Origin: JAWXBK01 sp034439975
Lineage (GTDB): Bacteria; Pseudomonadota; Alphaproteobacteria; Dongiales; Dongiaceae
NCBI GenBank assembly: GCA_034439975.1
Contig: JAWXBK010000032.1
Span: forward strand, 4,325 to 68,324
Reading direction: 5' to 3'
DNA length: 64,000 nucleotides
Position numbers and translations under genes: made by a program. Below are positions 8,322-17,702 of this stretch, one piece after another. A model generated the notes under the pieces. That model searched no databases, had not been told where the DNA came from, and saw only the letters and a list, made by a program, of their open reading frames with translations. How positions within the stretch are numbered: the first letter of the stretch is position 1; every line of letters begins with the position of its first letter.

Positions 8322-9341
8322 GTGATTCTTCAGAAAAACTGGACCGAGTTGATTAAGCCCTCGAAGCTGAACATCGAGACGGGCGCCGATTCCGGCCGCA
8401 CCGCGACGGTGGTGGCCGAGCCGCTCGAGCGCGGCTTCGGCGTGACGCTCGGCAATGCGCTTCGCCGCATCCTGCTGTCGTCGCTGCAGGGCTCGGCGAT
8501 CACGTCCGTTCATATCGATGGCGTGCTGCATGAATTCTCGTCGATCCCCGGCGTGCGCGAGGACGTGACCGACATCGTCCTCAACATCAAGTCGATCGCG
8601 CTCCGGATGCACGGCGAAGGCCCCAAGCGTATGCGCCTCAAGGCCGAGGGCCCGGGCGAAGTGACCTGCGGCATGATCGAGACCGGCCACGACATCGAGA
8701 TCATGAATCCCGATCTCGTCATCTGCACGCTCGATCAGGGCGCCAAGGTGACGATGGAATTCACCGTCGAGAACGGCAAGGGTTATGTCGCCGGCAGCCA
8801 GAACCGCGCCGAGGATGCGCCGATCGGGCTCATTCCGGTCGATGCCGTGCTCAGCCCGGTGCGTCGCGTCTCGTACAAGGTCGACAACAGCCGCGTGGGC
8901 CAGGTGACGGACTATGACAAGCTGTCGCTGACGGTGCAGACCAACGGTGCGGTGACGCCGGAAGACGCCGTCGCGCTCGCGGCGCGCATTCTTCAGGACC
9001 AGCTCCAGCTCTTCATCAATTTCGAAGAGCCGCGCGCGGCCGAAGAAGAGAGCCATGCGCCGGAGATGCCGTTCAACAAGAACCTGCTGCGCAAGGTCGA
9101 CGAGCTCGAGCTGTCGGTGCGTTCGGCGAACTGCCTGAAGAACGACAACATCGTCTATATCGGCGATCTCGTTCAGAAGTCGGAGCAGGAAATGCTGCGG
9201 ACGCCGAACTTCGGCCGCAAGTCGCTCAACGAGATCAAGGAAGTGCTGGCCCAGATGGGGTTGTCGCTCGGCATGGAAGTGCCGGGCTGGCCACCGGAGA
9301 ACATCGAAGAGCTGGTGAAGCGGCTCGACGAGCCGTACTAA
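8322..9341 (+). CDS. rpoA: DNA-directed RNA polymerase subunit alpha
   Basis: A 339-residue alpha subunit. The N-terminal assembly domain (about 1-230) has ERGFGVTLGNALRRILLSSL, and the C-terminal DNA- and activator-binding domain has LSVRSANCLKN and TPNFGRKSLNEIKEVL. I choose the GTG at 8322 because GAGGA sits 8 bases upstream and the protein then begins like other alphas (ILQKNWTELIKP); an in-frame ATG at 8307 would add five residues. The subunit dimerises to nucleate polymerase assembly. Confidence 0.96.
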   Translation: MILQKNWTELIKPSKLNIETGADSGRTATVVAEPLERGFGVTLGNALRRILLSSLQGSAITSVHIDGVLHEFSSIPGVREDVTDIVLNIKSIALRMHGEGPKRMRLKAEGPGEVTCGMIETGHDIEIMNPDLVICTLDQGAKVTMEFTVENGKGYVAGSQNRAEDAPIGLIPVDAVLSPVRRVSYKVDNSRVGQVTDYDKLSLTVQTNGAVTPEDAVALAARILQDQLQLFINFEEPRAAEEESHAPEMPFNKNLLRKVDELELSVRSANCLKNDNIVYIGDLVQKSEQEMLRTPNFGRKSLNEIKEVLAQMGLSLGMEVPGWPPENIEELVKRLDEPY

Positions 9342-9483
9342 ACTAAACGGGCCCGATCGGGCTCACTTTGCCGTTCATGGGGCATCCGGCGATCCGGGTG
9401 TCGGCGCGGCGGCAGGTTGTTTCAATCGGCTTCATCCGGGCAGCGACCCGCGATGAACCCGGCAGCAGGAAGAGGAGGGCGTC

Positions 9484-9921
9484 ATGCGTCACGGTATTAG
9501 CGGTCGTAAACTCAATCGCACCAGTTCGCATCGCAAGGCGATGTTCCAGAACATGGCGGCAGCCCTCATTCGCCACGAGCAGATCAAGACGACGCTGCCC
9601 AAGGCGAAGGACCTGCGTCGGGTGGTCGATCAGTTGATCACGCTCGGCAAGCGCGGCGATCTGCATGCGCGGCGCCAGGCCTGGTCGACACTGCGCAACG
9701 ATGCACTCACGCAGAAGCTCTTCAGCGCACTCGCCGATCGCTACAAGGATCGCGCCGGCGGCTATACCCGCGTCATCAAGGCCGGCTTCCGCTATGGCGA
9801 TGCCGCCCCGATGGCGGTGATCGAGCTGGTCGACCGCGATCCCGACGTGAAGGGCGTGGAAGACCGCGAGCGCTCGGCGGCGATGGCCGCCGCGGCGGCG
9901 GAGGATGGCGCGGCCTCCTGA
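9484..9921 (+). CDS. rplQ: 50S ribosomal protein L17
   Basis: A 145-residue L17 beginning MRHGISGRKLNRTSSHRKAM, with GGYTRVIKAGFRYGDAAPMA in the middle. The C-terminus is an alanine-rich tail. L17 lies near the exit tunnel. AGGAAGAGGAGGGCGTC gives a strong ribosome-binding site. It ends the ribosomal block. The 142-base rpoA-rplQ spacer holds only a short GC palindrome at 9351-9362. Confidence 0.98.
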   Translation: MRHGISGRKLNRTSSHRKAMFQNMAAALIRHEQIKTTLPKAKDLRRVVDQLITLGKRGDLHARRQAWSTLRNDALTQKLFSALADRYKDRAGGYTRVIKAGFRYGDAAPMAVIELVDRDPDVKGVEDRERSAAMAAAAAEDGAAS

Positions 9922-9966
9922 TCGGGGTCGTCTGCGATCCGGTTCGGCCGGGGTCCAGCAATTTTT

Positions 9967-9974
9967 GCTAGATT
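9967..9974 (+). promoter_or_regulatory. Possible extended -10 element upstream of the protease gene
   Basis: TGCTAGATT has the TGnTAnAnT form of an extended -10 box and lies 51 bases before the htrA start, in the 103-base gap after rplQ. No good -35 is seen at normal spacing. The adjacent AGCAA/TTGCT is a 5-bp inverted repeat. Weak evidence. Confidence 0.3.
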
Positions 9975-10024
9975 GGCGTCGCCGGCCGCGGGTCGGCCGT
10001 GGGCGCCGTAAACGCCAGGAAGCT

Positions 10025-11446
10025 ATGGCAGACGCGATCCGACATAGGAAAAGCTGCGGCCCCCTCGCCGCGCTCCTGCTCGTCTGTGCGATGGCCGCGC
10101 CAGCGGCGGCGCAGACCGTCGTGCCGGAAACCCAGGAACAGATCACACTGAGCTTTGCGCCGATCGTGCGGCAGACGGCGCCGGCAGTGGTCAATATCTA
10201 CACGCGGCGCGTGGTCGAGAACCGCTTCGGTCTGTTCGACGACCCCTTCTTCCGGCGTTTCTTCGGCGAAGATTTCAATTTCGGTATTCCAAGCGAGCGC
10301 GTGCAAAATTCGCTCGGCTCCGGCGTCATCGTACGATCTGACGGGCTGGTGATTACCAATCATCACGTCGTTGCCGGCAGCGAAGAGATCACCGTCGTTC
10401 TGTCGGACGGCCGCGAGTACGAAGCCGAGCCGGTCCTGATGGACGAGCGCACCGACATCGCCGTGCTGCGGATCGATACGCGCGGCCAAGCCTTGCCGCA
10501 TCTGCCGATCGGCGATTCCGACGATCTCGAAGTCGGCGATCTGGTGCTGGCGATCGGCAATCCTTTTGGCGTCGGGCAGACGGTGACAAGCGGCATCGTC
10601 TCGGCGCTCGCCCGCACGCAGGTCGGTGTTAGCGACTATCGCTTCTTCATCCAGACCGACGCGGCGATTAATCCCGGCAATTCCGGCGGCGCGCTGGTCG
10701 CGCTCGACGGTACGCTGGTCGGCATCAACACGGCGATCTATTCGCGACAGGGCGGCGGTTCGATCGGTATCGGCTTTGCGATCCCGGCCAACATGGTGGC
10801 GACGCTGATCGCGGCCGCCGAGACCGGCAATATCGTGATCCGCCCCTGGATCGGTGCGACCGGGCAACCGGTGACCGCCGAGCTCGCCGAGGGTTTCGGG
10901 CTCGACCGGCCAGGTGGCGTACTGGTGAACGGGCTGCATCCGGGCGGACCGGCCGAAAAAGCTGGCATCGAAACCGGGGATATCATTCTCGCGGTCAATG
11001 GCCGCGAGGTCGTCGATCCGCAGGGGATGCGCTTTCGGCTTGCAACATTGGCAGTCGGCTCTCAGGCCGAGCTTCTGATTCTCCGCGACGGTCAGGAAAT
11101 CCGCATCGCTGTCGATCTGATCGCGGCGCCCGAAGATCCGCCAGCGGAACGCACGGTGGTCGAGGCCCGCTCGCCGATGGAAGGCGCGACGGTCGCCAAT
11201 CTTTCGCCGGCACTTGCCGAAGAACTCGCGATGGATTCCTCATGGACCGGCGTTGCGATCCTTGGTGTCGATCCCGAGAGCACCGCCCGGCGGATGCGTT
11301 TTCGCGCCGGCGACATCATCCTCGAAGTCAACGGCGTCGCGATCGACCGCGTGGCGACCCTGATCGATACACTCAATGCCGGCGGCAGCCGCTGGCAGTT
11401 CACGATCAAACGCGGCGACCGGGTACAGACCTTCACCATCGGCTGA
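10025..11446 (+). CDS. Periplasmic HtrA/DegP-family serine protease
   Basis: A 473-residue trypsin-like protease with chaperone activity in envelope quality control. A Sec signal peptide covers about residues 1-30 (LAALLLVCAMAAPAAAQ). The catalytic triad is visible as His114 (TNHHVV), Asp144 (RTDIAVLR) and Ser220 (NPGNSGGAL). Two PDZ domains follow, around 270-360 and 385-470. The start at 10025 is chosen because it places the signal peptide at the N-terminus; the frame is open further upstream into rplQ. It heads a compact run with rarA, crcB and rluC-like genes. DegP versus DegQ cannot be settled by eye. Confidence 0.93.
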   Translation: MADAIRHRKSCGPLAALLLVCAMAAPAAAQTVVPETQEQITLSFAPIVRQTAPAVVNIYTRRVVENRFGLFDDPFFRRFFGEDFNFGIPSERVQNSLGSGVIVRSDGLVITNHHVVAGSEEITVVLSDGREYEAEPVLMDERTDIAVLRIDTRGQALPHLPIGDSDDLEVGDLVLAIGNPFGVGQTVTSGIVSALARTQVGVSDYRFFIQTDAAINPGNSGGALVALDGTLVGINTAIYSRQGGGSIGIGFAIPANMVATLIAAAETGNIVIRPWIGATGQPVTAELAEGFGLDRPGGVLVNGLHPGGPAEKAGIETGDIILAVNGREVVDPQGMRFRLATLAVGSQAELLILRDGQEIRIAVDLIAAPEDPPAERTVVEARSPMEGATVANLSPALAEELAMDSSWTGVAILGVDPESTARRMRFRAGDIILEVNGVAIDRVATLIDTLNAGGSRWQFTIKRGDRVQTFTIG

Positions 11447-11453
11447 GGTGTCC

Positions 11454-12755
11454 TTGTCCACTTTGTTCGAATCCCAGGCGCCGCGCCCTCTCGCCGACCG
11501 GCTGCGGCCGCAGCGGATCGACGAAGTGGTGGGCCAGGATCATCTGCTCGGGCCCAAGGGGCCGATCGGGCGGATGCTGGCGGCGGGGCGCCTTTCCTCG
11601 ATGGTGCTCTGGGGTCCGCCGGGTTCCGGCAAGACGACGATCGCGCGCCTGCTGGCCGAGCACACCAAGCTCGAGTTCGTTGCACTCTCGGCCGTCTTCT
11701 CCGGCGTCGCCGATCTGCGCAAGGCGTTCGAGGCGGCGCGCGAGCGACGGCGCATCGGGCGCGGGACATTGCTGTTCGTCGACGAGATCCATCGCTTCAA
11801 TCGCGCGCAGCAGGACGGGTTCCTGCCTTATGTCGAGGACGGCACGGTCATCCTGGTTGGCGCGACGACCGAGAATCCGTCCTTTGAGCTGAATGCCGCG
11901 TTGCTCTCGCGCTCGCAGGTGTTCGTGTTGAACCGGCTCGACGACGAGGCGATGGAAACGTTGCTTTCGCGCGCCGAAGCGACCGAGAACCGGCCGCTGC
12001 CGCTGACCGCGGATGCGCGCGCCGCCTTGCGCGCGATGGCCGACGGCGACGGGCGCTATCTGCTCAACATGACGGAAGAATTGTTCCTGCTGCCGGGCGG
12101 CAAGCCGCTCGATCCGACCGCGCTCACGGTTGCCGTGCAGCGGCGCATGCCGATCTACGACAAGGCGCAGGAAGGCCATTACAATCTGATCAGCGCGCTG
12201 CATAAGTCGCTGCGCGGTTCCGATACCGATGCATCGCTTTACTGGCTCGCGCGCATGCTCGCCGGTGGCGAAGACCCGACCTATATCCTGCGCCGCCTCG
12301 TGCGCTTCGCGGTCGAGGATGTCGGCCTTGCCGAGCCCGACGCGCTGCCGCAATCGCTTGCGGCCTGGGACGCCTATGATCGGCTGGGTTCACCCGAAGG
12401 CGACCTCGCGATCGCGCAATGCGTCATCTATCTCGCGACCGCGCCGAAATCGAACGCGGCCTATCGCGCCTTTGGCGCCTCGAACCGCACCGCGCGCGAG
12501 ACCGGGTCGCTGATGCCGCCCAAGCATATCCTCAATGCGCCGACGCGGCTGATGAAGGAACTCGGCTACGGTTCGGGCTATGAATACGATCATGATGCGC
12601 AGGATGCGTTCTCGGGGCAGAATTACTTCCCGGAAGGAATGGCGCGCCAGCAATTCTATCAGCCGGTCGAACGCGGCTTCGAGCGCGAGATTCGCAAGCG
12701 GCTGGATTATTGGGCAAAGCTGCGCGACGAGCGCACAAATCGCGACGGCGACTGA
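11454..12755 (+). CDS. rarA: Replication-associated recombination protein A (RarA/MgsA AAA+ ATPase)
   Basis: A 433-residue AAA+ ATPase that acts at stalled replication forks and single-strand-DNA ends. Walker A is GPPGSGKTT, Walker B is LLFVDEIHRFN, followed by sensor 1 GATTENPSFE; the C-terminal half contains the MgsA tetramerisation region. I choose TTG at 11454, which has GAGG 5 bases upstream; an in-frame GTG at 11448 is the alternative. The start is only 7 bases past the htrA stop, so the two are cotranscribed. Confidence 0.95.
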   Translation: MSTLFESQAPRPLADRLRPQRIDEVVGQDHLLGPKGPIGRMLAAGRLSSMVLWGPPGSGKTTIARLLAEHTKLEFVALSAVFSGVADLRKAFEAARERRRIGRGTLLFVDEIHRFNRAQQDGFLPYVEDGTVILVGATTENPSFELNAALLSRSQVFVLNRLDDEAMETLLSRAEATENRPLPLTADARAALRAMADGDGRYLLNMTEELFLLPGGKPLDPTALTVAVQRRMPIYDKAQEGHYNLISALHKSLRGSDTDASLYWLARMLAGGEDPTYILRRLVRFAVEDVGLAEPDALPQSLAAWDAYDRLGSPEGDLAIAQCVIYLATAPKSNAAYRAFGASNRTARETGSLMPPKHILNAPTRLMKELGYGSGYEYDHDAQDAFSGQNYFPEGMARQQFYQPVERGFEREIRKRLDYWAKLRDERTNRDGD

Positions 12756-12776
12756 ACCGGACGAGGGAAGGCGGCG

Positions 12777-13163
12777 ATGGGCCTCAACATGATCGCAGCG
12801 GTGGCAGCCGGGGGTGCGGTGGGTGCGGTCGCGCGCTACATGCTGGCGACGCAGGTCGGGCATTGGGCCGGCACCGGCTTTCCCTGGGGCACATTCGCGG
12901 TGAACGTGGTCGGCTGCACGATCATGGGTGTGCTGACCGAGTTGTTTGCGTTGACCTGGTCGCCGAGCCCGGAGATCCGCGCGCTGTTGACGGTCGGCGT
13001 GCTCGGCGGATTCACGACATTCTCGGCCTTCTCGCTCGATGCCGTGCTGCTGATGGAGCGCAACGCCTGGCTGCCGGCGATCGGTTATGTCGCGGGCTCG
13101 GTCCTGCTGTCGCTGGCCGGATTTTTTGCGGGCATGCGCTTGCTGCGGCTGGTGGTGGCATGA
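12777..13163 (+). CDS. crcB: Fluoride channel CrcB/Fluc
   Basis: A 128-residue protein of four transmembrane helices, the size of a Fluc subunit, which dimerises to export fluoride. Signature segments are GAVARY, GTFAVNVVGC and GGFTTFSAFSLD, which line the pore. GGACGAGGGAAGGCGGCG precedes the ATG. It is inside an operon and no fluoride riboswitch was found in front of it. Its stop overlaps the next start (ATGA at 13160-13163). Confidence 0.95.
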   Translation: MGLNMIAAVAAGGAVGAVARYMLATQVGHWAGTGFPWGTFAVNVVGCTIMGVLTELFALTWSPSPEIRALLTVGVLGGFTTFSAFSLDAVLLMERNAWLPAIGYVAGSVLLSLAGFFAGMRLLRLVVA

Positions 13164-14146
13164 CGGCAGTTCGCACGATGCGTGTCGCCGACGACGAGGC
13201 GGCGCTGCGGCTCGATCGCTGGTTCCGCCGGCATTGCCCTGGCGTGACGCATGGCCGTCTCGAGAAACTGCTGCGCACCGGGCAAGTCCGGATCGACGGA
13301 CGACGCGCGAAATCAAACCACCGCCTCGAAGCGGGCCAGATGGTGCGCGTGCCGCCGCTCGATTCCGACGCCGAAGCGGGTCCGGTTCGGGCCGCACCGA
13401 TCGAAATCGACGAACATGAGGCGGCGGCGATCCGCGCCCGCGTGCTGCATCGCGATCGCGACTGCCTGGTGATCGACAAGCCGGCGGGATTGCCGATACA
13501 GGGCGGGCCGGGCATTCGCGTGCATCTCGATGCGCTGCTCGATGCGCTCGAGTTCGATGCCGACGAGCGGCCGCGTCTCGTGCATCGGCTCGATCGCGAT
13601 ACCAGCGGCGTTCTGGTGCTAGCACGCCATGCGCGGGCCGCGGCGTTCATGGCCGAAGCGTTCCGCCGACGCACGGCGCGCAAGCTCTATTGGGCGATCA
13701 CGGTCGGCGTGCCGGTGCCGTCGGCGGGCCGGATCGACGCGCCGCTCGAGAAGCTCGCCGGTCCGCAGGGCGAGCGCATGGTTGCCGGCGAAGGCGGCCA
13801 ATCGGCCATCACCGACTATCGTGTGCTCGATCGCGCAGCGACGGCTGCCGCGTTTGTGAAACTCCTGCCGCATACCGGACGGACACATCAACTTCGCGTT
13901 CACTGCGCGGCGATCGGTACGCCAATCCTGGGCGACGGCAAGTATGGCGGCGCGGCCGCTCATATCTCGGGTGGCGAGATCGCCGCTCAATTACATCTGC
14001 ATGGGCGGGCGATCGAGCTGCCGAAAATGGACGGCGGTGTGCTGCGCGTGGTCGCGCCATTGCCGCCGCATATCCGCGACGCATTCCGCTTCTTCGGCTT
14101 CGAAGGCGGCCCGGCGCGCGTCAGGGCCGAGGATTTCGAGATATGA
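13160..14146 (+). CDS. RluA-family 23S rRNA pseudouridine synthase (RluC/D-like)
   Basis: A 328-residue enzyme that isomerises specific uridines in rRNA. An S4 RNA-binding domain occupies about residues 10-70 (LRLDRWFRRHCPGVTHGRLEKL), and the catalytic domain has HRLDRDTSGVLVLARH with the essential Asp, plus LPHTGRTHQLRVH. The ATG at 13160 overlaps the crcB stop and gives an S4 domain at the N-terminus. RluC is the most likely subtype, but the target uridine cannot be read from sequence. Confidence 0.92.
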   Translation: MTAVRTMRVADDEAALRLDRWFRRHCPGVTHGRLEKLLRTGQVRIDGRRAKSNHRLEAGQMVRVPPLDSDAEAGPVRAAPIEIDEHEAAAIRARVLHRDRDCLVIDKPAGLPIQGGPGIRVHLDALLDALEFDADERPRLVHRLDRDTSGVLVLARHARAAAFMAEAFRRRTARKLYWAITVGVPVPSAGRIDAPLEKLAGPQGERMVAGEGGQSAITDYRVLDRAATAAAFVKLLPHTGRTHQLRVHCAAIGTPILGDGKYGGAAAHISGGEIAAQLHLHGRAIELPKMDGGVLRVVAPLPPHIRDAFRFFGFEGGPARVRAEDFEI

Positions 14147-14859
14147 GCGAAGCCGAGGGCCTGACGGTGTCGCCATTCCGGCTTGTCGTATTCGATTGCG
14201 ACGGGACGCTGGTCGACAGCCAGCACAGCATCGTGGCCGCGATGAACGTTGCCTTCGAAGAGGCCGGCCTTGACGAACCCGATGCGGCGGCGGTGCGACA
14301 TGTGGTGGGCCTCGCGCTCGAAGAGGCGATTGCGCGGCTGCTGCCGCGCGCCATTTCCGAGCAGCATCGCCAAGTGGCGGCCGCTTATCGCCGCGCGTTT
14401 CATATTCTCCGGCAGCGGCCCGATTATCAGGAGCCTTTGTTTCCCGGTATATGCGACGTGATCGACGGGCTTGGGCGCGCGGGATCGCTGCTCGGCGTCG
14501 CGACCGGCAAGAGCCGGCGCGGTCTGATCGCGACGCTGGAACGGCACGGGCTGCGCGACAGATTCGTGACATTGCAGACAGTCGACGACAATCCCGGCAA
14601 GCCGGCACCGGATATGCTGCTGCGCGCGATGCGCGAAACCGGTGCGGATCCCGCGGAAACCGCCATGATCGGCGATACGATTTACGATCTGGAGATGGCG
14701 CGGCGCGCGGGGACGGCTGCCATCGCTGCCACTTGGGGCTATCATGACGCAGCCGAGCTCGGGCCCTATGCGGATGCTGTCGCCGAATCGCCGGCGACCC
14801 TGCTATCAGTCATCGAGATTCTTTCCGGGAGGTCTTCATGCGTCTCCGAACAATTCTGA
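14143..14859 (+). CDS. HAD-superfamily phosphatase (Gph/phosphoglycolate-phosphatase-like)
   Basis: A 238-residue HAD hydrolase. Motif I is VVFDCDGTLVDS (nucleophile Asp in DCDGT), motif II is in GVATGKS, Lys in KPAPD, and motif IV is MIGDTIYDLEMA; a helical cap lies between motifs I and II. Members remove phosphate from small metabolites such as phosphoglycolate. The ATG overlaps the rluC-like stop (ATGA), and its own end overlaps the next gene by 22 bases. The substrate is not known. Confidence 0.9.
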   Translation: MSEAEGLTVSPFRLVVFDCDGTLVDSQHSIVAAMNVAFEEAGLDEPDAAAVRHVVGLALEEAIARLLPRAISEQHRQVAAAYRRAFHILRQRPDYQEPLFPGICDVIDGLGRAGSLLGVATGKSRRGLIATLERHGLRDRFVTLQTVDDNPGKPAPDMLLRAMRETGADPAETAMIGDTIYDLEMARRAGTAAIAATWGYHDAAELGPYADAVAESPATLLSVIEILSGRSSCVSEQF

Positions 14860-16925
14860 TTGCGATAGTCGTCGTGCTGGTCGGGCTGGTGGTCACTGGC
14901 TATGCAATCCTGAAATCCCTCGACCTCAACGACTACAAGGCGGTGCTCGCCGAGAAGGTCAAGGAGGCGACCGGACGCGATCTGACATTGGCCGGCGATA
15001 TCGAGCTGGAGATTTCGTTTAAGCCGCGTCTTGCCGTCAATGGCGTGAGCTTTGCCAATGCCGAGTGGGGCAGCGGTGCCGAGATGGCAACCGTCGAGCG
15101 GCTCGAAGCGCAGGTCGACCTGATTCCATTGCTGTCGAGCGAAGTGCGGATCAACCGCTTCGCGCTGATCGGGGTCGACATCCTGCTCGAAACCGATGCG
15201 AACGGCACACCGAACTGGGGTCTGCCGGGCGCGACCGATGGCAGCGCGGGGACGTCGGGTACAGGGGGCGCCGATTATTCGTTCGCGGTCGACGAGATCG
15301 CGATCGAACGGGCCCGCGTCACCTATCGCGACGGCGCGACCGGCGAGACGCAGATCGTCGCCATCGAGTCATTGACCGCATCCGCGGCGAGCCCGTCCGA
15401 CCCGATCGCGATTGCATTTGCCGGTTCGCTGAACAACAGCCCGATTTCGGCTGACGGCACGATCCCCAGCATCACCACGATACGCGCAGGTGGGGCGATG
15501 CCGATCGACCTTACGCTCGAAGGCGGCGGTGCGACGATCACCGCGAAGGGTGCGGTGAGCCCCGAGGCATTCGACCTCATGCTCACGGTTGGCGGCGCAT
15601 CGCTCGCCGATCTCGGTGCGCTGAGCGGCGCCGTGTTACCGCAGCTCGGGCCGTACAGTCTTGCCGCGCACGTCACCAATCCGGACGGCGTCTATCATCT
15701 CGGCGGGCTCGATATGAAGATCGGCGAGAGCACGCTGACCGGCGAAGCGAGCCTTGCGCTCGGGGGTACCCGGCCGCGCATAACGGCGGCCCTGCAATCG
15801 ACGCTGCTCGATCTCAAGGATTTCGGCGTCGAGCCGCCGGCGGCGAGCGACGGCGGGGGGACGGGCGACGCGGATGGCGACGGGCGGTTGTTCCCGGACG
15901 ATCCGCTGCCGCTCGATGCGTTGCGCATGGTCGATGCGACCGTGACGTTCACCGGCACGCGCGTGATCAAGGAGCCGGTGACGCTCGAGAATGTCGCGGC
16001 CGATCTCGTACTGGAGAATGGGCGTCTGACGATCAACAGCATCAATGCCGGTCTTGCGGGCGGCGAGCTCGGTATCGCGGGCATCATCGATTCCAGCCAG
16101 GCACCGGCTGGCGTATCGCTCCAGATCGTAAGCCATCAGGTTGAGGCCGGCGCTCTGCTGCAGACCTTCGTCGGTTCGGAAGCGCTGTCCGGCGGTCGGG
16201 TCAATATGAATGTCGATGTTGCCGGCAGTGGCAATTCGATCCGGCAGATCATGGCAAGCCTGGGCGGTGCGACGAACTTCGAGATGGGCGCCGGGCAGAT
16301 CAACGACCGGTTTGCGCGGATCGTTTTGTCGGACCTGTTCGAGCTGATCGCGGCCGGCGGTGCCGGCGGCACCAACCTGAACTGTGTCGTGAGCCGGTTC
16401 GATATCGCCGGCGGCATCGCGGAGAGCACGGCGTTGGTGCTCGACACCAACGGCGCCACGATCATCGGCAGCGGTGAGATCGATCTGCGCGAGGAGCGGC
16501 CGGATCTGCGGCTGGTGCCGAATGCGAAACAGACCAATCTGGCCAATCTGGCAATTCCCGTGCGCATCCAGGGCACCTTGGCGGAGCCGCAGGTCGGACC
16601 GGATGCGGCGGCGCTGGCCGAAGGCCTGGTCGGATCCGTGGGCAGCGTCGGCGGCGGCGTGTTCGATGTGTTGGCCGGCGTGACGGGCGTCGGCACGGCG
16701 AGCGGCACCGGCGACGGGGCCGCCAGCGACAATCCCTGTGTCGCGGCGCTGGAAGGCACCGGCACCGCGGACGCCGCACCGACGCCGAGTGCGACCGATC
16801 TGGTCACCGAAGGCGCGGAGCAGATGCTCGACGGCGCGGGGACCGCAGGCGAAGGGATCGGGCAGGGCGCCGGCGAAGTCCTCGAAGATGCCGGCGAAGC
16901 GCTGGAAGGGCTGTTCGGCAACTGA
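14838..16925 (+). CDS. AsmA-family envelope protein
   Basis: A 695-residue protein with one N-terminal membrane anchor (residues 5-27, ILIAIVVVLVGLVVTGYAIL) and a long periplasmic beta-rich body. It has the AsmA N-terminus (LDLNDYKAVLAEKV ... GRDLTLAGDIEL) and the C-terminal AsmA_2-type region near 440-600. AsmA-like proteins bridge inner and outer membranes and are linked to lipid transport and outer-membrane assembly. A glycine/aspartate-rich linker lies near residue 335-350 and a low-complexity Ala/Gly tail follows residue 600. GGGAGG sits 5 bases before the ATG, confirming the start inside the HAD gene end. Confidence 0.9.
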   Translation: MRLRTILIAIVVVLVGLVVTGYAILKSLDLNDYKAVLAEKVKEATGRDLTLAGDIELEISFKPRLAVNGVSFANAEWGSGAEMATVERLEAQVDLIPLLSSEVRINRFALIGVDILLETDANGTPNWGLPGATDGSAGTSGTGGADYSFAVDEIAIERARVTYRDGATGETQIVAIESLTASAASPSDPIAIAFAGSLNNSPISADGTIPSITTIRAGGAMPIDLTLEGGGATITAKGAVSPEAFDLMLTVGGASLADLGALSGAVLPQLGPYSLAAHVTNPDGVYHLGGLDMKIGESTLTGEASLALGGTRPRITAALQSTLLDLKDFGVEPPAASDGGGTGDADGDGRLFPDDPLPLDALRMVDATVTFTGTRVIKEPVTLENVAADLVLENGRLTINSINAGLAGGELGIAGIIDSSQAPAGVSLQIVSHQVEAGALLQTFVGSEALSGGRVNMNVDVAGSGNSIRQIMASLGGATNFEMGAGQINDRFARIVLSDLFELIAAGGAGGTNLNCVVSRFDIAGGIAESTALVLDTNGATIIGSGEIDLREERPDLRLVPNAKQTNLANLAIPVRIQGTLAEPQVGPDAAALAEGLVGSVGSVGGGVFDVLAGVTGVGTASGTGDGAASDNPCVAALEGTGTADAAPTPSATDLVTEGAEQMLDGAGTAGEGIGQGAGEVLEDAGEALEGLFGN

Positions 16926-17644
16926 TCGCGCGCAGCCCCGATCGACGGTTCTACGAGACCGCCGGCGTCGTCAGGCGCGGCAGCGGTTTTGCGGTCGTCC
17001 TCGACGACCGGCCGGTCAGGACGCCGGCGAAGAACGACCTGGTGCTGCCGAGCCGGGCATTGGCCGAGGCGATCGCCGTGGAGTGGCGGGCGCAGGGCGA
17101 GAAGATCGATCCGGCCTGTATGCCTCTGCTGCAACTGGCCAACACCGCCATCGATCGGGTGGCGCCAGACCCGGCGCCCGTTGTGGCCGAGATCCTTGGC
17201 TATGCCGAGACCGATCTGGTCTGCCATTGGGCGCCCGAGCCGCCGGCATTGACCGAGCGGCAACGGGAGATCTGGCAACCCCTGCTCGACTGGTCGACGC
17301 TCGCTTTGGATGCGCCGCTGCAGCCCGTCGCCGGCATCGTCGCCCAACGCCAGGCGGATGCGGCACTCGCCGCGCTCAGGGCCTTGGTCGAAGCCCAGAC
17401 GCCGTTCCGGCTGACCGGCCTGCATCTGCTGACCGTCGTGACCGGCTCGATTGTCATTGCGCTCGCGGTGCTGGCCGGTCGTCTCGATGCGGACGGGGCG
17501 TGGGCGGCGGCGCAGCTCGAGGAGGATTACCAGATCGAACGCTGGGGCGAGGACCCGCTGGCCGTCGAGCGCCGCCGCGGCATGCGGGTGGATCTGGACG
17601 TCGCCGTCCGGTTTGTCGCTTTGCTGGGCACCCCCGGCCTCTAG
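16922..17644 (+). CDS. ATP12-family F1-ATPase assembly chaperone, apparent CTG start
   Basis: A 240-residue ATP12 protein, the chaperone that protects the F1 alpha subunit during ATP synthase assembly and is shared by mitochondria and alphaproteobacteria. The conserved N-terminal segment (RFYETAGVVRRGSGFAV, then LDDRPVRTPAKNDLVLPSRA) is in frame. No ATG, GTG or TTG occurs ahead of it in that frame for at least 70 bases upstream. The first usual start, GTG 17042, would cut away about 40 conserved residues. CTG at 16922 overlaps the asmA stop as CTGA, with GGAAGG 12 bases upstream, so I take it as the start. Confidence 0.82.
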   Translation: MIARSPDRRFYETAGVVRRGSGFAVVLDDRPVRTPAKNDLVLPSRALAEAIAVEWRAQGEKIDPACMPLLQLANTAIDRVAPDPAPVVAEILGYAETDLVCHWAPEPPALTERQREIWQPLLDWSTLALDAPLQPVAGIVAQRQADAALAALRALVEAQTPFRLTGLHLLTVVTGSIVIALAVLAGRLDADGAWAAAQLEEDYQIERWGEDPLAVERRRGMRVDLDVAVRFVALLGTPGL

Positions 17645-17702
17645 GCGCCGGCCCGTCCGGCTGGCCGATTTCAGTTTTCTTGCAGAGCCCTTGGTGGTAA
17701 TT

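Noticed and set aside
9351..9362. GCCCGATCGGGC as terminator of rpoA
   Set aside because: It is a perfect palindrome with no loop and no T-run, and rplQ follows in the operon.
12756..12776. Fluoride riboswitch before crcB
   Set aside because: The gap is only 21 bases and holds a ribosome-binding site; crcB is inside an operon.
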